Shown here piece by piece: positions 57,765 to 64,000 of a DNA stretch of 64,000 nucleotides (the first letter of the stretch is position 1; the number at the start of each line of letters is the position of its first letter). The stretch is from Pandoraea terrigena (GTDB lineage Bacteria; Pseudomonadota; Gammaproteobacteria; Burkholderiales; Burkholderiaceae): NCBI RefSeq assembly GCF_902459705.1, contig NZ_CABPRU010000007.1, positions 166,570 through 230,569 on the forward strand. The letters run 5' to 3'. The notes under the pieces are model-generated. The model was not told where the DNA came from and made no database searches. It saw only the letters and a list, made by a program, of their open reading frames with translations. The translations under genes were made by a program, and so were the position numbers.

Positions 57765-58547
57765 TCAGCGGCCTTCGAACTTCGGCGCGCGCTTCTCCAG
57801 GAACGCGTTCACGCCTTCGGCATAGTCGTGCGATGCGCCCAATGCGCGCTGTCCGTCGCGTTCGAGGTCGAGTTGCTGGTCGAGCGTGTTGGTCGCCGAG
57901 GCGTATAGCGCTTCCTTGATCGTCGCGAGCGCCTTCGTGGGTTGCGATGCCAGCTGCGTGGCGAGTTTCTGCGCCTCGGGCACGAGCGCATCGTCGTCGA
58001 CGCAGCGCCAGATCAGTCCCCAGTGCTCGGCCTGTTCGGCCGAAAGCTTGTCGCCGAGCATCGCCAGCCCCATCGCACGCGCCATGCCGACGCGTTGCGG
58101 CAGGAACCACGTGCCGCCTGTGTCTGGCAGCAACCCGATCTTCACGAACGCCTGCAGGAAGTTGACCGACGCGCCCGCGAGCACGATGTCGCAGGCGAGC
58201 GCCAGATTCGCGCCCGCACCTGCGGCGATACCGTTCACGGCCGCGATCACCGGCAGCGGCATCGCGCGCAGCTTGCGCACGAGCGGATTGAAGTTCTCGT
58301 CGATCAGCGCCCCGAGATCGGTCGAGGCCCCCGGTGTGAAGTCGAGATCCGCCAGGTCTTGGCCGGCGCAGAAGCCGCGTCCGGCACCGGTCAGCACAAT
58401 GGCGCGCGCGCCCTGTGCCTGCGCGGTATCGAGGGCGTCGCGCAACGCCGCATGCATCTCCCGCGTGAAGCTGTTGAGCTTCTCGGGGCGGTTGAGCGTG
58501 ATCGTCGCGACGTTGGCTTGCAGCGTCAGTTGAACCGTGGCGGTCAT
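57765..58547 (-). CDS. paaG: 1,2-epoxyphenylacetyl-CoA isomerase (PaaG-type crotonase)
   Basis: A 260-residue crotonase-fold enzyme of the ring-opening part of the pathway; PaaG makes the oxepin-CoA. The oxyanion-hole segments are AGRGFCAGQDLAD and AAVNGIAAGAGANLALACDI; C-terminus ...GVNAFLEKRAPKFEGR as in PaaG/PaaB. ATG 58547 has GGAAG about 6 nt upstream. Stop to the paaI start 32 nt. Confidence 0.93.
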   Translation of the reverse strand: MTATVQLTLQANVATITLNRPEKLNSFTREMHAALRDALDTAQAQGARAIVLTGAGRGFCAGQDLADLDFTPGASTDLGALIDENFNPLVRKLRAMPLPVIAAVNGIAAGAGANLALACDIVLAGASVNFLQAFVKIGLLPDTGGTWFLPQRVGMARAMGLAMLGDKLSAEQAEHWGLIWRCVDDDALVPEAQKLATQLASQPTKALATIKEALYASATNTLDQQLDLERDGQRALGASHDYAEGVNAFLEKRAPKFEGR

Positions 58548-58597
58548 CGGTGTCTTCCTCCGGGTGTCGTCTATCGGGTGGGGGGCGGGGCCCGGGG

Positions 58598-59800
58598 TCA
58601 GAGGCGTTCGATGGCGATCGCGATGCCTTGGCCCACGCCGATGCACATCGTGCACAGCGCGTAGCGTCCGCCGGTCCGGTGCAACTGGTATATCGCCGTG
58701 GTCACCAGGCGCGCGCCCGAGGCGCCCAGCGGGTGGCCCAGCGCAATTGCGCCGCCGTTCGGGTTCACGCGCGCGTCGTCGTCGGCAATGCCGAGCTGAC
58801 GCAACACCGCCAAACCCTGGCTCGCAAAGGCTTCGTTCAGTTCGATCACGTCGAACTGATCCAGCGTCATGTTCAATTGCCGCAGCAGCTTGCGCGTGGC
58901 CGGGGCCGGGCCGATGCCCATGATGCGCGGGGCCACGCCAGCGGTTGCCATGCCGAGCACGCGCGCGCGCGGCGTGAGGCCGTGCAGCTTGGCGGCGCTC
59001 TCGCTCGCAAGCAGCAGCGCGCATGCGCCGTCGTTCACGCCGGAGGCATTGCCCGCGGTGACGGTGCCGTCCGGACGCACCACGCCCTTGAGCCTGGCCA
59101 GCGCCTCGAGGCTCGTGGCGCGCGGATGTTCGTCGCGCTCAACGATGATCGGATCGCCCTTCTTCTGCGCGATCGAGACCGGCGTGATTTCCTGTGCGAG
59201 CGTGCCGTCAGCCTGCGCGCGCGCCGCCTTCTCCTGGCTGCGCACGGCGAAGCGGTCCTGGTCTTCGCGGCCGATCTTGAAGTCGTCGGCGACGTTTTCG
59301 GCCGTCTCCGGCATCGAGTCCACACCGTATTGCGCTTTCATCAGCGGGTTGATGAAGCGCCAGCCGATGGTCGTGTCGAAGATCGCGGCCTGACGCGAAA
59401 ACGCGCTGTCGGCCTTGCCCATCACAAACGGCGCGCGAGTCATCGACTCGACGCCGCCGGCAATCATCAGTCCGGCTTCGCCCGCCTTGATGGCGCGTGC
59501 GGCGGTGCCGATGGCGTCCATGCCCGAGCCGCACAGGCGATTGAGGGTAGCACCCGGCACGTCGATCGGCAGCTCGGCGAGCAGCGAAGCCATGCGGGCG
59601 ACGTTACGGTTGTCTTCGCCGGCCTGATTGGCGCAGCCGTAGATGACGTCGTCGATCAGCGACCAGTCGACGCTCGGGTTGCGCGCCATGAGCGCCTTGA
59701 GGGGAATCGCGCCGAGATTGTCGGCGCGCACGTCCTTCAGGGCACCGCCGTAGCGGCCGATTGGGGTGCGGATCGCGTCGCAGATGAAGGCTTCGGTCAT
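58598..59800 (-). CDS. paaJ: 3-oxoadipyl-CoA thiolase
   Basis: Splits 3-oxoadipyl-CoA to succinyl-CoA and acetyl-CoA; also called PcaF. The 400-residue thiolase has the nucleophile Cys in [28 protein letters not shown], and the C-terminal [17 protein letters not shown] and [17 protein letters not shown] 59800. In the paa unit 141 nt downstream of paaN. Confidence 0.96.
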   Translation of the reverse strand: MTEAFICDAIRTPIGRYGGALKDVRADNLGAIPLKALMARNPSVDWSLIDDVIYGCANQAGEDNRNVARMASLLAELPIDVPGATLNRLCGSGMDAIGTAARAIKAGEAGLMIAGGVESMTRAPFVMGKADSAFSRQAAIFDTTIGWRFINPLMKAQYGVDSMPETAENVADDFKIGREDQDRFAVRSQEKAARAQADGTLAQEITPVSIAQKKGDPIIVERDEHPRATSLEALARLKGVVRPDGTVTAGNASGVNDGACALLLASESAAKLHGLTPRARVLGMATAGVAPRIMGIGPAPATRKLLRQLNMTLDQFDVIELNEAFASQGLAVLRQLGIADDDARVNPNGGAIALGHPLGASGARLVTTAIYQLHRTGGRYALCTMCIGVGQGIAIAIERL

Positions 59801-59941
59801 GATCTTTCGTTCCTGTCTTTGCGTGGGGCGGGGTGTGCGCAGCGGCAGCCGCGCAACGGTGAGTGCCTGGAGTCGTGACTTACCGTCGCGCTGGCTTCCC
59901 GTCCTCTTGTCTATATATAGAGATGTCGATGTACGGAAGGC

Positions 59942-61636
59942 TCAGGCAGCGCCGGCGTCTGACTTGGCCGGCACATGGCGGCGGCTTTGCACGACGCGGA
60001 AGCGATTCGCGACGAAGGCGGCGTCGGCGAGGCTCGCATTGGCGGCCGGATTACCGCCCGTGCCGTGGTAATCCGAGTAGGCCGCGGATTGGTTCACGAA
60101 CACACCGCCCGTCAGATTGAGCGACAGGGCAACGCGCCCTTCGATGGCGGCGTCGAGCGCCTGGGCCTCGCCCTCGGCGGACGTCGTGTATGCCGACAGC
60201 GTGAGCGCGCCATGCTCGGCGGCGGTGCGTCCGGCCAGGGCGAACGCCTGCGGGCTGTTGTCCACTGCGATCACGAAGGCGATCGGGCCGAACCACTCGC
60301 GGGTGTAGGTGGCTTCGTCGGCAACATCGAGCGCGACGATCAACGGCGTGCGCACGCGGGCGTCGGCAAAGGCAGGGTGCTGGAGTGTCTGGCTGTCGAG
60401 CACGACGCGGCCGACCTTGCGGGCCTCGTCAATGCGCGCGAGTACGCCGTCGTTCTGGATCGCGCCCAGCAGTTCGACTGCCTTGGCCGGGTCGCTGCAA
60501 GTCTTCTGGACGCTGCCGGCGATGGCGGCGACGACTTCCTCGAACGACACCTTGCCGTCGGGTGTCTGGATACCGTCGCGCGGGATGTAGATGTTCTGGG
60601 GCGCGGTGCACATCTGGCCCGAGTACAACGCCAGCGAGAAGCCGATGTTGCGGGCCATGCCCTTCAGGTCGTCCGTCGAATCGATCACGATCTGGTTCAC
60701 CCCGGCCTTCTCGGTGTAGACCTGCGCCTGACGGGCGTGGGTCTCCAGCCAATCGCCGTTGGCGGTGCTGCCCGTGAAATCGATCACGCGCACTTCACCG
60801 CGCGTGGCCAATTGCTGCACGGTCGCGCCGTCGTTGGGGTTGGTGGCCGCGAGCGTGACGACATCCGGATCGAAACCGGCTTCGCGCAGCACTTCGCGCG
60901 CGATCTTCACCGTGATGGCGAGCGGCAGGATCGCGCCCGGATGCGGCTTGACGATCACGGCGTTGCCGGTGGCCAGGCTGGCAAACAGGCCCGGGTAGCT
61001 GTTCCACGTCGGGAACGTGCAGCAGCCGAGCACCAGCGCCACGCCGCGCGGCACGACCGTATAGCGCTTTTCCATGGCGAGCGGCGGGTTCTTGCCTTGC
61101 GGCTTCTCCCAGTAGGCGAGTGCCGGGATACGGCGCAGTTCGTCCCACGCATAGGCGACGGCTTCGAGGCCGCGATCTTGCGCGTGCGGGCCGCCGGCCT
61201 GGAAGGCCATCATGAAGGCTTGGCCCGTCGTATGCATCACGGCGTTGGCGATTTCGAAGCTATGCGCGTTCAAGCGCTTGAGAATTTCCAGCGACACGCC
61301 GACCCAGGCGTCCGGGGTAGCGGCGCGCCACGATTTGTGGGCGTCGCTCACACGGGCGAGCAGGGTGTCGATCTCGAAACCGGGATACGTCGTGCCGAGG
61401 GCGGCGCCGAACGGCGAGGCCTCTTGGCCGACGCTGCCCGTGCTGCCGCGCTGTTCCAACGGGAACGCGGCATTCAGATAGTGTTTGAAAGCGGCTTCGC
61501 CGTCGGCGGCGGCCGTCTCGCCATAAGCACGCGGGCTTGGCATTTCCGCGAACGGGCTCCAGTATCCACGCGTGGCGATGGCCTGAAGGGCGCGCTCGAG
61601 AGTCTCTTGGTGTTTGGCGAAGAGGGGATGAATCAT
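59942..61636 (-). CDS. paaN: phenylacetic acid degradation protein PaaN
   Basis: A 564-residue aldehyde-dehydrogenase-fold enzyme of the PaaN/PaaZ ring-cleavage step (the PaaN form lacks the C-terminal hydratase domain of PaaZ). Visible regions are CCTFPTWNSYPGLFASLATGN, IDFTGSTANGDW, and a Cys-containing loop LYSGQMCTAPQNIYIPRDGI. ATG 61636 begins MIHPLFAKHQETLERA. First gene of the minus-strand unit; its promoter overlaps a PaaR-like palindrome. Confidence 0.93.
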   Translation of the reverse strand: MIHPLFAKHQETLERALQAIATRGYWSPFAEMPSPRAYGETAAADGEAAFKHYLNAAFPLEQRGSTGSVGQEASPFGAALGTTYPGFEIDTLLARVSDAHKSWRAATPDAWVGVSLEILKRLNAHSFEIANAVMHTTGQAFMMAFQAGGPHAQDRGLEAVAYAWDELRRIPALAYWEKPQGKNPPLAMEKRYTVVPRGVALVLGCCTFPTWNSYPGLFASLATGNAVIVKPHPGAILPLAITVKIAREVLREAGFDPDVVTLAATNPNDGATVQQLATRGEVRVIDFTGSTANGDWLETHARQAQVYTEKAGVNQIVIDSTDDLKGMARNIGFSLALYSGQMCTAPQNIYIPRDGIQTPDGKVSFEEVVAAIAGSVQKTCSDPAKAVELLGAIQNDGVLARIDEARKVGRVVLDSQTLQHPAFADARVRTPLIVALDVADEATYTREWFGPIAFVIAVDNSPQAFALAGRTAAEHGALTLSAYTTSAEGEAQALDAAIEGRVALSLNLTGGVFVNQSAAYSDYHGTGGNPAANASLADAAFVANRFRVVQSRRHVPAKSDAGAA

Positions 61637-61769
61637 GGTTGTGGATCTGTCCGTGTCGGAATGCGGCTGGCGGATTCGCTGTCTGTCGGCGGGCACGTTC
61701 GTGCGGGCGCGCGGCAAGACGCAGGTGACGGCACCCGGTCGTCGTCGAGACATCGCATCGACATTAATT

Positions 61770-61785
61770 AACCGACCGGTTGGTT
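61770..61785. promoter_or_regulatory. candidate PaaR operator at the paaN promoter
   Basis: AACCGACCGGTTGGTT, a near-perfect palindrome (one mismatched pair in the arms) directly downstream of an extended -10. TetR-type PaaR repressors of phenylacetate genes bind inverted repeats of this kind at paa core promoters; paaR itself is not in the window. Confidence 0.6.
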
Positions 61786-61789
61786 TGTT

Positions 61790-61798
61790 AATATAGCA
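61790..61798 (-). promoter_or_regulatory. extended -10 promoter of the paaN operon
   Basis: TGCTATATT on the minus strand (TG-N-TATATT). The operator follows immediately, over the start point. The leader to ATG 61636 would be about 145 nt. Confidence 0.55.
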
Positions 61799-61799
61799 C

Positions 61800-62175
61800 C
61801 AAATCTTCCGGGCGTGGCACACGATGATGCCGGGTTTTCCCCGACGGCTGTCGCGGCGTCCGGCGCGTGGCGTGCAGGTAGCGGCGATGACCGTGATGGT
61901 GGAGATGGGCCGTGATCCCGCGTGGGGCGGAGGGTCGTCTGCTTGGCGGAACGCCAGGTGCGTCGCTGGAGGATCGATGGCATCATGCCTAACCACTGCA
62001 GTCGACGCCCGGCGGGTCTGGTTACCCCAACTCGCCATGGGCGCCGCAGCGCTATTGCGAACCAACGGCGTGTCCATCGCCTTATGCCTGTTTCCGGTGA
62101 CTGCCAGGGTGTTGATGCCCTGAGCGCACCGGCCCCCGAACCAAAAGACGAGACTTTGACTGGAGGAAGAAGAGG
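61800..62175. other. paaN-paaF divergent intergenic region
   Basis: About 375 nt without a convincing gene. The paaF promoter should lie here; no second copy of the palindrome at 61770-61785 was found by eye. Confidence 0.4.
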
Positions 62176-62952
62176 ATGACGTACGAGAATATTCTGGTGG
62201 AAACGCGCGGCCGCGTCGGTCTGATCACACTGAATCGTCCGAAAGCGCTCAACGCGCTGAACGACGCACTGATGGACGAACTGGGCGCCGCGCTCACGGC
62301 GTTCGACGCTGACGAAGCCATTGGCTGCATGGTGATTACCGGTAGCGAGAAAGCGTTCGCCGCGGGGGCCGACATCGGCATGATGTCGAAGTACACCTTT
62401 GCGGATGTCTTCAAGGGCGACTACATCACGCGTAACTGGGAGACGGTGCGCCGCATCCGCAAGCCGGTCATCGCGGCGGTGTCGGGCTTCGCGCTCGGCG
62501 GTGGCTGCGAACTGGCGATGATGTGCGATTTCATCATCGCTGCCGAGAACGCCAAGTTCGGCCAGCCGGAAATCAAGCTCGGCGTGATTCCGGGCGCTGG
62601 CGGCACACAGCGCCTGACGCGCGCCGTGTCGAAAGCCAAGGCCATGGACATGTGTCTGACGGCGCGTTTCATGGACGCCACCGAAGCCGAGCGCGCCGGG
62701 CTGGTCTCGCGCGTGGTACCGCTCGAGACGCTGCTCGACGAAGCGCTCGGCGCGGCCAACACCATCTGTGAATACTCGTTGCCGGTCGTGATGGCGGCGA
62801 AGGAAGCCGTCAACCGCGCGTTCGAGTCGACCCTCGACGAAGGGGTGCAGTTCGAGCGCCGGATGTTCCATTCGCTGTTCGCGCTCGAAGATCAGAAGGA
62901 AGGCATGGCGGCGTTTGTCGAGAAGCGCAAGCCGGTTTTCAAGCATCGCTGA
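62176..62952 (+). CDS. paaF: enoyl-CoA hydratase PaaF-type
   Basis: A 258-residue crotonase for the beta-oxidation-like steps of phenylacetate breakdown (2,3-dehydroadipyl-CoA hydratase in PaaF). Catalytic segments: [33 protein letters not shown] and [19 protein letters not shown] (both catalytic Glu present). ATG 62176 follows GGAGGAAGAAGAGG, an unusually strong ribosome site. It is divergent from the paaN unit. A general fatty-acid enoyl-CoA hydratase cannot be excluded. Confidence 0.9.
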   Translation: MTYENILVETRGRVGLITLNRPKALNALNDALMDELGAALTAFDADEAIGCMVITGSEKAFAAGADIGMMSKYTFADVFKGDYITRNWETVRRIRKPVIAAVSGFALGGGCELAMMCDFIIAAENAKFGQPEIKLGVIPGAGGTQRLTRAVSKAKAMDMCLTARFMDATEAERAGLVSRVVPLETLLDEALGAANTICEYSLPVVMAAKEAVNRAFESTLDEGVQFERRMFHSLFALEDQKEGMAAFVEKRKPVFKHR

Positions 62953-62971
62953 CGCTGGCGTGAAGTCGCGC

Positions 62972-62996
62972 GACGACCTCCTCCCGGGAGGTCGTC
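62972..62996 (+). terminator. hairpin after paaF
   Basis: GACGACCTCC / GGAGGTCGTC, 10-bp perfect stem, 5-nt loop, 20 nt after the paaF stop. No T-run follows, so termination is uncertain. Confidence 0.45.
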
Positions 62997-63036
62997 CTAT
63001 GATAGGCTGCCGGTTTTTTCAGCAAGGGACAAAACG

Positions 63037-63840
63037 ATGTCGATCAACCGACGCGCATTTGCGCTGGCCTTAGTCGTGGCCTCGGGCCTGCTGTTGAGTG
63101 CCTGCGGGAAGAAGGAAGAATCGGCCGCGGGCCGGTCGGTGGGGGCGGACGGCGCGCAACCGGTGTACGTCGTCGGCACGGACGCCGCCTACGCGCCGTT
63201 CGAATTCGAAACCGATACCCGGCAGATCGCCGGCTTCGACATTGATGTGATGAAGGCTGTTGCGGATAAGGCGGGCATCTCCGTGCGTTTCATCAATACG
63301 CCGTTCGAGGGCATCTTCAATTCGTTGATTCAGGGCGATAGGGACATTCTGATTTCGGCGATCACGATCACGGACGAGCGCCGCAAGCAGATGGACTTCT
63401 CGGCGCCTTACTTCGAGGCGTCTCAGTTGATCGCCGTGCCGCTGAACTCGAATGTGAAGACGTTCGACGATCTGAAGTCGCTGAAGGTGGGCGTGCAGAC
63501 GGCCACTACGGGCGACGAGGTGGTGCAGCAGCTCATGGGCAAGAACAATCCGTCGGTCAAACGCTTTGAAGGCACGCCGCTCGCGATGAAGGAGCTGGAG
63601 GCCGGCGGTGTGGACGCGGTCGTGGCAGACAACGGCGTGGTGGTGAACTTCGTTACCAACAATCCAGATGCCAAGCTGCGTACGGTCTCCGATAGCAGCT
63701 TTCCCAAGGAGTATTACGGTATCGCGGTACGCAAAGGGGATACCGAGTTGCTGGGCAAGATCAACAAGGGGATCGAGGCGATCAAGGCGGACGGCACGTA
63801 TGACGCCATCTTCGCGCGCTACTTCGGCAAGAAGTCCTGA
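63037..63840 (+). CDS. amino-acid-type ABC transporter substrate-binding lipoprotein
   Basis: A 267-residue periplasmic binding protein with a lipoprotein signal (lipobox LLSAC, Cys about 24). The SBP family 3 signature is TDAAYAPFEFET...GFDIDVMKAVADKAG, followed by ISAITITDERRKQMDFSAPYF and the C-terminal PKEYYGIAVRKGD. It probably binds a polar amino acid (glutamine/histidine type); the ligand is not known. ATG 63037 follows AAGGGA by 7 nt. A terminator follows directly and no permease or ATPase gene is adjacent in the window. Confidence 0.92.
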   Translation: MSINRRAFALALVVASGLLLSACGKKEESAAGRSVGADGAQPVYVVGTDAAYAPFEFETDTRQIAGFDIDVMKAVADKAGISVRFINTPFEGIFNSLIQGDRDILISAITITDERRKQMDFSAPYFEASQLIAVPLNSNVKTFDDLKSLKVGVQTATTGDEVVQQLMGKNNPSVKRFEGTPLAMKELEAGGVDAVVADNGVVVNFVTNNPDAKLRTVSDSSFPKEYYGIAVRKGDTELLGKINKGIEAIKADGTYDAIFARYFGKKS

Positions 63841-63882
63841 GAATTGTCATATGACGGCGCGTGCGAGTGCCGTCGTCATTTA

Positions 63883-63917
63883 AATAAACCCCGCCACGTC
63901 ACATGGCGGGGTTTATT
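63883..63917. terminator. intrinsic terminator
   Basis: AATAAACCCCGCC / GGCGGGGTTTATT, 13-bp perfect stem, 9-nt loop, A/T-rich ends. It lies about 40 nt after the binding-protein stop. Confidence 0.85.
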
Positions 63918-63948
63918 CATGGGTTTTCAAATTATTTTCACAAAGGGC

Positions 63949-63977
63949 TTGCCAGGATACGGGGTTTTCACTAATAT
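63949..63977 (+). promoter_or_regulatory. strong sigma-70 promoter reading out of the window
   Basis: TTGCCA (63949-63954), a 17-nt spacer, and TAATAT (63972-63977). Same TTGCC-type -35 as the tRNA promoter at 4308. The predicted start is near 63984, so the gene lies beyond the right edge; a stable RNA is a good guess but cannot be seen. Confidence 0.6.
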
Positions 63978-64000
63978 TCCGTCTCTCGCAACGACGGCGA

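Overview
The window is GC-rich, densely coded bacterial chromosome. Gene content and order (hemA-prfA-prmC-grxD-ubiX, rpe-gph-trpE, trpGDC, paa genes, ettA, AcoR-type regulator with an AcoD/ExaC-type aldehyde dehydrogenase) point to a betaproteobacterium of the Burkholderiales. The proteins read most like Pandoraea or a close relative, but that genus is inferred from memory of the families, not from a search. I see no phage, insertion sequence, CRISPR array or rRNA. The window looks like core or stable accessory chromosome.

Layout. 1-3.7 kb: an aldehyde dehydrogenase cut by the left edge, read from a near-consensus sigma-54 promoter, and its divergent AcoR-type activator. 3.7-9.9 kb: CreA-family protein, tRNA-Ala(GGC) and tRNA-Glu(UUC) behind a sigma-70 promoter, a zinc-ribbon-like miniprotein with a His tail, a YgjP-type metallopeptidase, a glycine-zipper lipoprotein, an MFS transporter, a CBS-domain protein and a TTG-initiated IF-1. 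10-16.8 kb: acylphosphatase, membrane metallophosphoesterase, MazG-like pyrophosphohydrolase, 2Fe-2S ferredoxin, EttA, then 3-hydroxybutyrate dehydrogenase with a patatin-like esterase. 16.9-21.7 kb: a minus-strand chemosensory operon (PAS-PAS-MCP, CheR, CheD, triple CheW) with no CheA or CheB in the window. 22-31 kb: small envelope proteins, the hemA-prfA-prmC-grxD-ubiX operon, two GlsB-like membrane proteins, a DHA2-type MFS pump and YchF. 31-40.5 kb: YpfJ-type metalloprotease, UbiH-family hydroxylase, DsbC, M61 peptidase, a LysR regulator divergent from AzoR, pirin, uracil-DNA glycosylase and a CYTH triphosphatase.

40.5-53.8 kb is the most interesting stretch. The tryptophan genes are split: rpe-gph-trpE at one end, trpGDC at the other, all on the minus strand. 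Between them is a four-gene export operon (outer-membrane factor, HlyD-type adaptor, RbbA-type double-ATPase/permease, YhhJ-type permease). Reading the non-coding DNA shows a Trp-rich leader peptide with Shine-Dalgarno and U-tailed terminator in front of trpE. A second Trp-rich leader ORF (tandem Trp codons at its end) lies in front of trpGDC, so each half appears to carry its own attenuation control. An intrinsic terminator after trpE separates it from the export operon.

53.8-64 kb: ApaG, a small membrane protein whose start codon overlaps that of the divergent mltA, a phenylacetate degradation cluster (paaN-paaJ-paaG-paaI-paaK, with divergent paaF) with a palindromic operator at the paaN promoter, an amino-acid-type ABC substrate-binding lipoprotein, and at the right edge a strong promoter reading out of the window.
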